Positions 31,502 through 39,557 of a stretch of DNA of 64,000 bases are shown here, one piece after another; the first letter of the stretch is position 1, and each line of letters opens with the position of its first letter. This DNA is from Actinomycetota bacterium (GTDB lineage: Bacteria; Actinomycetota; Nitriliruptoria; Nitriliruptorales; Nitriliruptoraceae). The DNA lies in the NCBI GenBank assembly GCA_019347575.1, contig JAHWKY010000024.1, forward strand, positions 1-64,000. Direction: 5' to 3'. Made by a program: the position numbers and the translations under genes. The notes below the pieces were generated by a model that was not told the DNA's origin, did not search any database, and saw only the letters and a list, made by a program, of their open reading frames with translations.

Positions 31502-32281
31502 TCAGCGGGCTAGCGGGGACAGAGCGACCAGCACGCAGCTGTTGCGCCAGCGCTCGAGGGCACCGTCGCCGTCGGGGAGGTTCAGGCGGGTACCCATCCC
31601 CAGCGTCGCGATGCGGTCGAACTCGTCGCTGTGGTTGTCGATCACCTCGACGTCGGCGTCGGCGACGGCGACGGTGGCCTGGAGATCCTTCGACTTCACG
31701 TGGACCTCGACCTGGTCGGCGTGCTCGATGTCGTCGAGGATCTGCTCGCTGGGGCCGCTCAGCACGTAGATGCGGCCGCCGTCGAGGACGTACCACGCAG
31801 GCTTGCCGACGACGCGCCCGTCCGGCTGGGGGATCCGGAGCCAGATGATGGCGCCCCTCTTCAGCGCATCCTGCATCGCCTCGTCGAGGACCCCGAGAGC
31901 GGACGCCGACTCGGGCGCGTCCACGAAGACGGGGATGCGCCCCGCCTCGGCGCCGTCGATCAGGAACACGAGGGTGTGTTCGTCAGCCGAACCGAGCTTG
32001 ATGTCCTCGCGGATCAGACCGTCGAACCGGTCCTCGAACATCTCCCCCCGGAGCTCGATGAAGCGGTAGGGGCGCTCCCAGATCACCACGTCATCGGGAT
32101 CCAGGAGCAGCAGCGCCTCCTCGTACGTGCCCTGCGCCCCCTGGTAGACGCGCTGGACCCGGAAGGGCCGGGCGGTCGCCGGGAGTTCGCCGTACACGCG
32201 AAGCGCCGGATCCGCGATGCCCGACTCGGCGAAGCTCGCCTCGTCGAAGGCCATCGCGGAGAGCAGCTTGACGCGCGCCAT
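31502..32281 (-). CDS. Conserved hypothetical protein, possible FMN split-barrel fold
   Basis: The protein has 259 residues from ATG 32281, with a GGAG site six bases upstream. The N-terminal half is unassigned (VYQGAQGTYEEALLLLDPDD, YRFIELRG). The C-terminal half (WLRIPQPDGRVVGKPAWYVL, GGRIYVLSGPSEQIL, then HVKSKDLQATVAVADADVEV) resembles the pyridoxamine-phosphate-oxidase-like split barrel. No cofactor residues can be assigned with confidence. It converges on the lipoprotein gene with a three-base gap, and a near-consensus TATACT lies upstream. Confidence 0.7.
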   Translation of the reverse strand: MARVKLLSAMAFDEASFAESGIADPALRVYGELPATARPFRVQRVYQGAQGTYEEALLLLDPDDVVIWERPYRFIELRGEMFEDRFDGLIREDIKLGSADEHTLVFLIDGAEAGRIPVFVDAPESASALGVLDEAMQDALKRGAIIWLRIPQPDGRVVGKPAWYVLDGGRIYVLSGPSEQILDDIEHADQVEVHVKSKDLQATVAVADADVEVIDNHSDEFDRIATLGMGTRLNLPDGDGALERWRNSCVLVALSPLAR

Positions 32282-32314
32282 CGGCAGCTCCGGAGATGTG
32301 GTGACGGAGCCGGG

Positions 32315-32320
32315 AGTATA
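32315..32320 (-). promoter_or_regulatory. -10 element (TATACT)
   Basis: The minus-strand TATACT hexamer, unusually close to the sigma-70 consensus, lies 33 bases before the ATG at 32281. The 32321-32519 stretch beyond it holds no gene I can support; TTGACA-like words occur at 32394 and about 32432 but lack a matching -10. Confidence 0.5.
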
Positions 32321-32591
32321 GGGAACCGTGCACCCCCGGCCCGGTTCCGGTGGGTCGGGGGTGCGGCTGTTCCGCCGGCTCACGAAGTGTGAATGTCAAG
32401 GATCGCGAGCGCAGCGGGCCGTCCCCCTCTGTCAAGGAAAGGTCCGTATCGCTCGTGGTGAAGTCGTTGTGGTCGGGGGTGCGGACTCTCGATCCCTCAC
32501 CGGCGCTGAGGTGGTCGGGTCAGGGGGGTGGTCGTTCGAAGTGGGTTCCGTCGGGCCTTCGGAAGGTGGTGGATCCGTCGGCGTTGCCGTT

Positions 32592-32714
32592 GGCGTGTGC
32601 TGACGCTGCTGGTCGCGGACGGGCTTTGCGACTTCCACCGGATCCGGTGGTTTCGGTCTGAAACCACCGGTTCCGGTGGAAGTCAGGAAGACGCGTCGCT
32701 ATCGCGAAGGTGGG
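32592..32714. repeat. Palindromic repeat, long copy, with a 25-bp hairpin
   Basis: This copy is homologous to 33189-33274 (shared core GGTCGCGGACGGGCTTTGCG followed by ACTTCC), but with a 37-base insertion at its centre. The hairpin arms at 32630-32654 and 32660-32684 match at 24 of 25 positions around the loop GGTCT. It sits exactly where the HNH catalytic core should be. Confidence 0.8.
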
Positions 32715-33188
32715 GCCGTGGGCGGCCGCAGCGGCGGCAGCGGCCGCCGTCGCGGGCGTAGACGGCGCGGCGGATGGGGTCGGGCCAGACCTTGGTGGCT
32801 CGGCCGATGTCGAGGACCTGGCTGCGGCCTTTGGTGATCACGCGGCAGATGCGGGCGTCGCACAGGATGCGGCGGGCGGTCTCGGCGGGGAGGGGTTCGC
32901 CTTGGAAGGTGACCGCGCCGGCGTGCTCGCGCATGGTCAGGTCGTCGATGTCGTGGCCTTGGGTGATCCAGTCGAGGTCGACGATGAGCATCGCCAGGGT
33001 GTCCAGGCCTCGGGACTGGGGCAGCCCCGCGCCGCCGAGGGCGGCGTCGAGGAGCTGGCCCAGCGCGTCGTGCATGCGCTGGGGGAAGCTGCGCCGCAGC
33101 TCCTCGGGTACGTCGGGGCCGTCGGGGGCGAGGAAGGGTTCGGCCCCGGCCAGCAGCTTGTTGGCCAGCTCGGGGGTGAGCAGCCCTT

Positions 33189-33274
33189 GGCACGTGCTGG
33201 CGTTGGTGGTCGCGGACGGGCTTTGCGACTTCCGGTGGAAGTCTGAGAAGCCCGTCGCCACTGCGAAGGTTGGG
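33189..33274. repeat. Palindromic repeat, short copy
   Basis: This 86-bp copy centres on GACTTCC-GGT-GGAAGTC (33227-33243) with outer arms ACGGGCTT/AAGCCCGT. It is flanked by degenerate pairs and homologous over its length to 32592-32714. Its insertion shifts the frame of the DUF222 gene. Confidence 0.75.
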
Positions 33275-33804
33275 ACGATGAGCGTGGGCGGTCTGCTCGG
33301 GGGTGTGCTCGCGCGCGTAGGCGACCAGCTCGTCGACCAGCGCGGCTTCCTGCTCGTCTTCGACGGTGCCCGCGGCGCGGCCGATGACGCGGACGTGGTC
33401 GGGGGAGATCTCGCCCGCCTCGGCCGCCTCGGCGACCGGCTCGTGAGCCTCGACCGTCTTGGCGACGGCGGCGTCCTTGGCGGCGACGTCACCGTCGACC
33501 CCCAGCTGGCCCGACAGCCACTTGCTGTGCCGCTCCGCCCCGCTGGAGTTGCGGGTCTCGGTCGCGGCGATCCAGCGTGCCCGGACGGTGGCGAGCTTGT
33601 TGGACAGGGCTTGGATCTGCTTCAGGCCGGCCGGCAGCTCGTCGGGGTGGACCAGCGACGGGTCGGTGGCGGCGAGCGCGTCGATGGCGTCGTGGGCGCG
33701 GGGGAAGTCGGGCGCCGGTGTGGCGGTGTCGGAGGCGGGTCCGTAGGCCCGCATCGTGTCGGTGGTTGCCATCCCGGTCGCAGTCTCCCAGCCGCGAGGG
33801 AACT

Positions 33805-33833
33805 AATGTACCGAACATCTATTTGCTTGTCAA
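33805..33833 (-). promoter_or_regulatory. Consensus -35/-10 promoter of the HNH pseudogene
   Basis: The minus strand reads TTGACA (33833-33828), a 17-base spacer, then TACATT (33810-33805), 32 bases before the ATG. It is notably AT-rich for this window, which fits a recently acquired gene. The rest of 33773-33955 shows nothing else I can support. Confidence 0.7.
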
Positions 33834-33955
33834 GCGGATCGGGCGAAGAAGTTGTGGGAACCCGCGCGGTGTGACGCGCCTGGTCTCCGCCACGACGCCC
33901 CGCGATGCCGAGGCGGGACGCACCGGCATGCACCCCTAGGCGGTCAACCGTCAGG

Positions 33956-34357
33956 TCAGGGCGTGACGTGGATCCCGTGCTCGACGAGGAAGTCGAGCAG
34001 CCCCTCGGTCGTGCCGGCGGTCACCAGCTCCGCCCGACTCATCCACGCAACGTCTTCCGCATCGTCGCCAGCGTGCAGTTCGCCACCGCGCACGTCGACG
34101 AGGTAATCGTGGATCAGGTACTCACCCTCTCCGAACGGACGTCGCAGCGTCCCGACCAGCCGGACCACCTCCACGACGAGGCCGGTCTCCTCTCGGACCT
34201 CGCGCACGACGCACGTGGGCGGATCCTCGCCCGGCTGGACCCGACCACCGGGGAGTGACCAACGGCCCCGTGCTGGCGGGTTCCCGCGCCGCACCACCAG
34301 CAGCCGAGCGTGCTGGTCCAGCGCGATCGCGCCCGCAGCTTCGACGAGGTCGCTCAT
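33956..34357 (-). CDS. NUDIX hydrolase
   Basis: This 133-residue single NUDIX domain is complete. The Nudix box GX5EX7REVXEEXGU is intact (GGRVQPGE, then [10 protein letters not shown]), giving the catalytic glutamates. It hydrolyses a nucleoside diphosphate linked to some moiety; the substrate (oxidised dNTP, ADP-ribose or other) is not deducible. It is divergent from the acyl-CoA dehydrogenase. TAGCCT on the minus strand ends nine bases before the ATG, so the mRNA is nearly or fully leaderless. Confidence 0.88.
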   Translation of the reverse strand: MSDLVEAAGAIALDQHARLLVVRRGNPPARGRWSLPGGRVQPGEDPPTCVVREVREETGLVVEVVRLVGTLRRPFGEGEYLIHDYLVDVRGGELHAGDDAEDVAWMSRAELVTAGTTEGLLDFLVEHGIHVTP

Positions 34358-34366
34358 TTGGGCGAC

Positions 34367-34376
34367 AGGCTACGGT
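34367..34376. promoter_or_regulatory. Two divergent -10 elements sharing one TA step
   Basis: The ten bases AGGCTACGGT contain TAGCCT on the minus strand (34372-34367, for the NUDIX gene) and TACGGT on the plus strand (34371-34376, for the acyl-CoA dehydrogenase). The hexamers overlap by the central TA, so polymerase can bind in only one direction at a time. Confidence 0.6.
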
Positions 34377-34403
34377 CGATGCGAGCCTCACCGGGAGTGT
34401 CAC

Positions 34404-35540
34404 GTGAGCGTCGAACTCGATCAGCTGCGCGCGACCGCTCGGGACTTCTGCGACCGCGAGATCCGACCCACCGCGCGCGACCGTGATCGGGACGAGTCCT
34501 TCCCGGCGGAGCTCGTCCAGAAGATGGCTGAGGTCGGCTTCCTCGGGGCGGCACTCCCCGAAGAGTTCGGAGGGATGGGCCTCGATGCGCACGGCTACGC
34601 CGTCATCATCGAGGAACTCGGAGCGGCGGATTCGTCGATCCGCTCGATGGTCTCGGTCAACCTCGGCCTGGTCGGCATGAGCATCCTGCGGTGGGGCACC
34701 GACGAGCAGAAGCAGCGGTGGCTGCCCGGGCTGTGCGAGGGCCGGCTCGGGGCGTTCGCCCTGACCGAGCCGGCGGCAGGGAGCAACCCCAGCCAGATGG
34801 TCACCCGCGCCGCGCGCGAGAGCGAAGGTTGGCTGTTGAACGGATCGAAGATCTTCATCACCAACGGGTCCCTGGGCGCCGTCACCAAGGTGTTCGCGCG
34901 AGCCTTCGACAGCGACACCGACCTCGGCATCACCTGCTTCCTGGTCCCCCAGGACAGCGACGGGTACTCGGGGAGTCAGATCCACGGCAAGCTCGGACTG
35001 CGCGCCGGCGACACCGCCGAGATCGTGCTCCAAGACGTACGCGTCGGTGACGACGCGGTCCTGGGCGAGGTCGGCGGGGGGATGAAGGTGGCGCTCTCCG
35101 CGCTCGACAACGGCCGCTTCTCGCTCGCCGCCGGCTGCGTGGGGCTGGCGCGAGAGGCGCTCGAGGTGAGCCTGCGGTACGCGGGGGAGCGCGAGCAGTT
35201 CGGCAAGCCGATCGCTGGACATCAGCTCGTCCAGGAGCTGCTCGCCGCGATGCACGTCGATCTGCAGGCAGCGCGCGCGCTGGTCGAGAAGGTCGCCGTG
35301 AAGAAGGCGGCGGGCGAGCGCTTCACGCTCGAGGTCTCGACCGCGAAGCTGTTCGCGACGGAGGCCGCCGTCCGCTGCGCCGACCGAGCCGTGCAGGTGC
35401 ACGGCGGCTACGGCTACATCGACGAGTACCCCGTCCAGCGACTGCTGCGCGACGCACGCGTGACGACGTTGTACGAGGGCACGTCACAGATCCAGCACCT
35501 CATCATCGGCCGTCACCTCACCGGCCTATCGGCCTTCTGA
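34404..35540 (+). CDS. Acyl-CoA dehydrogenase (1)
   Basis: This 378-residue FAD enzyme introduces a 2,3 double bond into acyl-CoA. It has the N-terminal helical domain, the middle FAD-binding signature (FALTEPAAGSNPSQM and WLLNGSKIFITNG) and the C-terminal VHGGYGYIDEYPVQRLLRDA with the catalytic glutamate in TTLYEGTSQIQ. The length is standard for short/branched-chain members; chain preference is unknown. GTG 34404 has a GGGAG site and a TACGGT -10 28 bases upstream. The open frame upstream of it is antisense to the NUDIX gene. Confidence 0.93.
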   Translation: MSVELDQLRATARDFCDREIRPTARDRDRDESFPAELVQKMAEVGFLGAALPEEFGGMGLDAHGYAVIIEELGAADSSIRSMVSVNLGLVGMSILRWGTDEQKQRWLPGLCEGRLGAFALTEPAAGSNPSQMVTRAARESEGWLLNGSKIFITNGSLGAVTKVFARAFDSDTDLGITCFLVPQDSDGYSGSQIHGKLGLRAGDTAEIVLQDVRVGDDAVLGEVGGGMKVALSALDNGRFSLAAGCVGLAREALEVSLRYAGEREQFGKPIAGHQLVQELLAAMHVDLQAARALVEKVAVKKAAGERFTLEVSTAKLFATEAAVRCADRAVQVHGGYGYIDEYPVQRLLRDARVTTLYEGTSQIQHLIIGRHLTGLSAF

Positions 35541-35613
35541 GGGCCGCGACTGCGGGTGCGGTGCGATCGCGGCGCGCCAGCCTCGATGTGAGCCCTCGTC
35601 GGGGGACGGTGGG

Positions 35614-35619
35614 TAACGT
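35614..35619 (+). promoter_or_regulatory. -10 element (TAACGT) of the PHP gene
   Basis: The TAACGT hexamer lies 29 bases before the PHP-domain GTG. Confidence 0.4.
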
Positions 35620-35648
35620 TCCCGCCCCGCCGACCCTGCGGAGCGAGC

Positions 35649-36479
35649 GTGCCGGGCTACGACCTGCACAGTCACACGACGTACAGCGACGGGACGACGA
35701 CGCCCGAGCACAACCTGGACCTGGCCGTCGAGCTCGGCCTCGAGGGGTTGGGTGTGACCGATCACGACACCGCGGCGCACATCGCCCCGTTCGAGGAGCT
35801 CGCCCGGGACCGCGACATCGAGATCGTGCCGGGGACGGAGTTCTCCGCCGAACTGGGTGAACGCTCGGTCCACGTCCTCGGCTACTGGTTCGACCCGGAG
35901 AACGAGGCGCTCGCCCGGGAGATGGACCGCGTCCGCAACGAGCGCGAGCGCCGGGCCGAGGAGATCGTCGCCAGGTTCAACGCGCTCGGGATCGGCATCA
36001 CGTACGAGCGCGTGTCCGAGCTCGCGGGCAACGCGCCGATGGGGCGCCCGCACATCGCTCGCGCCGTGGTCGAGCTGGGCGCAGCCGAGGACACCACCGA
36101 CGTGTTCGACCGCTGGCTCGCCGACGGCGGACCCGCGTACGTGCCCAAGTACGCCGTTGATCCGGTGCGAGCGGTGAAGCTGGTGACCGGGGCGGGAGGC
36201 GTCGCGGTCGTGGCCCATCCGGGACTCTACGGCGGCCAGGAGGGCGGCCTCGACGCCGACACGATCGAAGCGATGGCCGGTGCCGGCATGGCCGGGATCG
36301 AAGCCGACCACCCCGATCACCCCCCGGAGGTGGCGGCCCGCTACCGCGACCTGGCACGTGCCCTTCGACTCGTGGTGACCGCGGGATCGGACTTCCACGG
36401 AGCCAACAAGGACCTGCCACTGGGAGCGGCGACCACGGCGCGCGAGGACGTCGAGCGGCTCCGAGCATGTCGTTCCTGA
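35649..36479 (+). CDS. PHP-domain phosphoesterase, TrpH/RNase AM-like
   Basis: The protein has 276 residues. The PHP metal motifs are in place: DLHSHTTYSDG at the N-terminus, VTDHD, PGTEFSAE, RPHIARA, VVAHPGLY and AGSDFHG near the C-terminus, giving a trinuclear metal site. It is similar to nucleoside 3',5'-bisphosphate phosphatase/RNase AM (YciV family), acting on 5' ends of short RNA or on pAp; the exact substrate is inference. The GTG start follows a weak GAGCGAGC stretch. It stands alone between the acyl-CoA dehydrogenase and the FHA gene. Confidence 0.87.
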   Translation: MPGYDLHSHTTYSDGTTTPEHNLDLAVELGLEGLGVTDHDTAAHIAPFEELARDRDIEIVPGTEFSAELGERSVHVLGYWFDPENEALAREMDRVRNERERRAEEIVARFNALGIGITYERVSELAGNAPMGRPHIARAVVELGAAEDTTDVFDRWLADGGPAYVPKYAVDPVRAVKLVTGAGGVAVVAHPGLYGGQEGGLDADTIEAMAGAGMAGIEADHPDHPPEVAARYRDLARALRLVVTAGSDFHGANKDLPLGAATTAREDVERLRACRS

Positions 36480-36549
36480 CGCCAGCAGTGGGCTGTGGCT
36501 GCTCGTACCGACGGTAACGGTGGCCCTTCGAACAGGGTCCACAAGTAGG

Positions 36550-36555
36550 TACGCT
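36550..36555 (+). promoter_or_regulatory. Possible -10 (TACGCT) of the FHA-LuxR gene
   Basis: The TACGCT hexamer lies 108 bases before the GTG, which would give a leader of about 100 bases. No other motif is evident in this 184-base gap. Confidence 0.35.
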
Positions 36556-36663
36556 GGCGGACGGGTACGCAGGCGGCATCGCGCGGCAGCTGCCGACAGG
36601 ATGCCACCAGTCCCGCGCGCCCGGCAGACGGAGTCGGGTCCAACCCCCCAGGAGGCGAGGCAC

Positions 36664-37257
36664 GTGAGCCAGCCGGTCCAGAAGGCCCAGAAGATCGTCC
36701 CGGTCCCCGCTCTGCACTTCACGAGCGGCCCACTCGCAGGGCAGGTGATCCGCCTCGACCAGGACGAAGCGACGCTCGGCCGCCGCGAGGACAACCCCTA
36801 CATCGTCCCCGACCCGCGCGTCTCCCGCGTCCACGCCAAGATCACCAAGGAAGCCGGCTCGATCATCGTGACCGACCTCGGTTCCAGCGGGGGCACGAAG
36901 GTCAACGGCGAGGAGACCACCGGCCCGCACGTCGTCAACCACGGCGACAAGGTCTCGTTCGGCCCCGTCGAGTGCGTCTTCGAGGATCCCGCGGCCGCGT
37001 CCGTGCCCGAGGACGAGACCCAGGTGCTCGAGATCCCCAAGATCGAGACCGGCCCGCACCTGTCGCCTCGCCAGCAGCAGGTCCTCGAGCTCATGGCCGA
37101 GGGGATGACCAACAGCGAGATCGGCGACCAGCTCGGTGTGACGGAGCGGACCGTCAAGGCCTACGCGCAGGAGCTGTACGACAAGCTCGGAGTCCGCAAC
37201 CGCGCCGGTGCCGTCGCCGAGGCTGCCAAGCACGGGATGCTGCCCAACATCGGGTGA
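36664..37257 (+). CDS. FHA domain fused to LuxR-type HTH
   Basis: The protein has 197 residues from GTG 36664, with strong GGAGG and GAGG sites; the frame upstream is low-complexity. The FHA domain covers about 19-107 (LGRREDNPYIVPDPRVSRVHAKI, read as LGRRED plus SRVHAKI, and DLGSSGGTKVNG), which binds phosphothreonine peptides. The LuxR HTH covers 132-190 (LSPRQQQVLELMAEGMTNSE and LGVTERTVKAYAQELYDKLG). This suggests a transcription factor activated by a Ser/Thr kinase rather than by a receiver domain. No kinase gene is in the window. Confidence 0.9.
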   Translation: MSQPVQKAQKIVPVPALHFTSGPLAGQVIRLDQDEATLGRREDNPYIVPDPRVSRVHAKITKEAGSIIVTDLGSSGGTKVNGEETTGPHVVNHGDKVSFGPVECVFEDPAAASVPEDETQVLEIPKIETGPHLSPRQQQVLELMAEGMTNSEIGDQLGVTERTVKAYAQELYDKLGVRNRAGAVAEAAKHGMLPNIG

Positions 37258-37326
37258 GGATCTCCTGCTTCCCCGACACGAGGAAGTTCGCTGGATCTGG
37301 ATGGGGGGCTGCTCGCCCGCGCGTTC

Positions 37327-37908
37327 GTGACCCTCGTGGTCATCATGGACCCGCTCGGCAACGTTCCCGTGTTCCTCGCGCTCACGAGAGGTGAGGAGCG
37401 CCGACGCCGACGCCGCACCGCGCTGAACGCGGTCGTCGCTGCCACCGTCATCGTCTACCTGTTCGCGTTCTTCGGTACCGAGATCCTCCGCCTGCTGTCC
37501 ATCGGGCTCCCCGCGTTGCAGGCGGCCGGCGGGATCATGCTGTTCCTCGTGGCCGTGGAGATGCTGCGGGGCGACATCCTCGTGCCCGACAAAGCTGAGG
37601 GCGTCAACGTCGCGATCGTGCCGCTCGGGACCCCGATGGTGGCCGGTCCCGGGGCGATCGCGGCGGCGATGGTCTTCATGACGGGCGAGGGTGGCGGGGC
37701 GCTGGCGTCGCGTCAGCTGACGGTGGCGCTGGCGATCGCCGCGGCACTGGCGGTGGTCTACGTCGCCCTCCGGTACTCGGTGTTCCTCGAGAACCTGCTG
37801 AAGGACAACGGCATCCACCTGATCACCCGGGTCATGGGGATGCTGCTGACCGCGATCTCGATCGAACTCGTCGCGCAGGCGATCATCGCGTACGTGCGGA
37901 CGGCCTGA
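37327..37908 (+). CDS. MarC-family membrane protein
   Basis: The protein has 193 residues and about six membrane helices, with the MarC motifs VVIMDPLGNVPVFLAL, LPALQAAGGIMLFLVAVEML, VPLGTPMVAGPGAI and ITRVMGMLLTAIS. The family is widespread; drug efflux was once proposed but not upheld, and the function is unknown. GTG 37327 leaves the first helix shortened. The frame stays open to 37258, and a CTG at 37291 with AGGA six bases upstream would restore the usual N-terminus, so the true start may be there. Confidence 0.85.
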   Translation: MTLVVIMDPLGNVPVFLALTRGEERRRRRRTALNAVVAATVIVYLFAFFGTEILRLLSIGLPALQAAGGIMLFLVAVEMLRGDILVPDKAEGVNVAIVPLGTPMVAGPGAIAAAMVFMTGEGGGALASRQLTVALAIAAALAVVYVALRYSVFLENLLKDNGIHLITRVMGMLLTAISIELVAQAIIAYVRTA

Positions 37909-37946
37909 GCCGTCCGTCCGATCCCGGCGGTGTCCGGGGCGCTGGG

Positions 37947-37952
37947 TACGCT
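37947..37952 (+). promoter_or_regulatory. -10 element (TACGCT) of the HerA-like gene
   Basis: The TACGCT hexamer lies 25 bases before the GTG start at 37978. Confidence 0.45.
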
Positions 37953-37977
37953 GCCGGACCGACCGGGAAGGGCTGTG

Positions 37978-39537
37978 GTGTCCGAGCTGAACGAGGTCCT
38001 CGCCGAGGGCTACGGCTTCGACGACGACGCGGTCATCCTGGGCCGACCCCTCGCACCGGACCTGGAGGGGACCCTCAACGACCACTACGTCCAGGCCCCC
38101 CTCCGGCACCTCAACAAGCACGGCCTGATCGCGGGTGCCACCGGGACCGGCAAGACCAAGACCCTGCAGGTGTTCGCCGAACAGCTCTCACGCGCGGGTG
38201 TGCCGGTCTTCCTCGCCGACCTCAAAGGCGACCTGACCGGCCTCGCCACGCCCAGCCCAGGTGCCGGCCCCATCGACGAGCGCATGGACGGCATGGACCT
38301 GCCGTGGCAGCCGGAGGCGTTCCCGGTCGAGCTGCTGTCGCTGTCGGGCGAGCTCGGCACCCCGTTGCGGGTCCCGGTCAGCTCGTTCGGCCCGCTCCTG
38401 TTGTCGAAGATCATGGACTGCAACGCCACCCAGGAGTCCGTCCTGCAGGTGCTGTTCCGCTTCGCCGACGAAGCCGGTCTGGCCCTGCTCGACCTCGAGG
38501 ATCTCATCGCTCTGCTCCGCCACGCGCTCTCGGATGAGGGCGCCGAGATCGAGGAGCAGTACGGGGCGATGGCGACCTCGACCCTCAACGTGCTGCTGCG
38601 GCGTTCACTCGAACTCGACGACCAGGGCGCCGAGGCCTTCTTCGGCGAGCCCGAGTTCGACGTCGAGGACCTGCTCCGGTCGCGGGACGGCAAGGGCGCC
38701 ATCTCGGTGATGAACCTCACCGACATGCAGAGCCAGCCACGGGTCTTCTCGACCTTCATGATGTGGTTACTCGCCGAGATCTACGAGACCTTCCCCGAGG
38801 TCGGTGATCAGGACCGCCCGCGCCTCGTCTTCTTCTTCGACGAGGCGCACCTGCTCTTCGAGGGCGCGAGCAAGGCCCTCCAGGAGGCGATCGAGCTCAC
38901 CGTGCGGATGATCCGCTCGAAGGGGGTCGGCGTCTTCTTCGTGACCCAGAACCCCACGGACCTCCCTGATGAGGTGCTGGCGCAGCTCGGGAACCGCGTC
39001 CAGCACGCGCTGCGAGCGTTCACGCCACAGGACCAGAAGGCGCTCAAGGCGACCGCGGCCACGTTCCCGGTCTCGGAGCACTACGACGTGCGCGAGACAC
39101 TCACGGCGCTCGGGACGGGTGAGGCGCTCGTGACCGTCCTGGGGCCCAGCGGTGCCCCGACGCCGACGGTGCCGACACGCGTGGTCGCTCCCGTCTCGCA
39201 GATGGAACCGGCGACCGAGACGCTCGTAGGGACCTTGATCGCCGCCTCCGATCTCAAGGGCAGGTACAGCGAGGAGGTCGACCGCGAGTCCGCGCACGAG
39301 CTGCTCGCCGCCCGAGCCGAGGCACGCGCGAAGGCGGCGGAGGAGGCCAGCAGGACCGACGAGGAGCAGGATGTGGTCGAACGGCGGCGAGAGGACGCCG
39401 AACGGAGCGCTGGTGGCGGTGCTGGACGTGGCCGGGAGTCGGCCGGCGAGCGGTTCGTGAAGAGCGCCGCCAGCTCGATCGGCCGGGAGGTCGGCCGTTC
39501 GCTCATCCGCGGCCTACTCGGCAACCTGAGACGTTGA
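37978..39537 (+). CDS. HerA/YjgR-like (DUF853) ATPase
   Basis: The protein has 519 residues from GTG 37978, with a GGGAAGGG site; the frame is open 48 bases further upstream. Walker A is GATGTGKTKT and Walker B is RLVFFFDEAHLLF, with an arginine-finger region near RSKGVGVFFVTQNPTDLPD. It belongs to the HerA/FtsK-related DNA-translocase fold but has no proven role; YjgR is likewise uncharacterised. The C-terminal 90 residues are charged and alanine/glutamate rich, ending with a short amphipathic segment. Its TGA overlaps a TTG that could open the ParA gene. Confidence 0.88.
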   Translation: MSELNEVLAEGYGFDDDAVILGRPLAPDLEGTLNDHYVQAPLRHLNKHGLIAGATGTGKTKTLQVFAEQLSRAGVPVFLADLKGDLTGLATPSPGAGPIDERMDGMDLPWQPEAFPVELLSLSGELGTPLRVPVSSFGPLLLSKIMDCNATQESVLQVLFRFADEAGLALLDLEDLIALLRHALSDEGAEIEEQYGAMATSTLNVLLRRSLELDDQGAEAFFGEPEFDVEDLLRSRDGKGAISVMNLTDMQSQPRVFSTFMMWLLAEIYETFPEVGDQDRPRLVFFFDEAHLLFEGASKALQEAIELTVRMIRSKGVGVFFVTQNPTDLPDEVLAQLGNRVQHALRAFTPQDQKALKATAATFPVSEHYDVRETLTALGTGEALVTVLGPSGAPTPTVPTRVVAPVSQMEPATETLVGTLIAASDLKGRYSEEVDRESAHELLAARAEARAKAAEEASRTDEEQDVVERRREDAERSAGGGAGRGRESAGERFVKSAASSIGREVGRSLIRGLLGNLRR

Positions 39538-39557
39538 CGACCCGATCGGGGAACCGT

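Larger units (their letters stand above)
32520..33772 (-). pseudogene. 13E12-type (DUF222) HNH endonuclease, broken in two places
   Basis: From ATG 33772 the frame encodes a normal DUF222 N-terminus (RARWIAATETRN, ISPDHVRVIGRAAGTVEDE, AYAREHTPEQTAHAH). At about 33274 a palindromic repeat intrudes and the reading frame changes. The gene resumes in another frame (GLLTPELANKLLAGAEPFL, then ARRILCDARICRVITKGRSQ) up to the start of the HNH zinc motif (YARDGGRCRRCGRPRP). There a second, longer repeat copy (32592-32714) replaces the HNH catalytic core. The original C-terminus survives beyond it in yet another frame (STTFRRPDGTHFERPPP, stop at 32520). It is a clear decayed member of a multicopy, transfer-prone family. 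Confidence 0.8.

Noticed and set aside
32394-32437. Two TTGACA words on the minus strand upstream of 32281
   Set aside because: No TANNNT lies 16-18 bases downstream of either, whereas TATACT at 32315-32320 is well placed without them.
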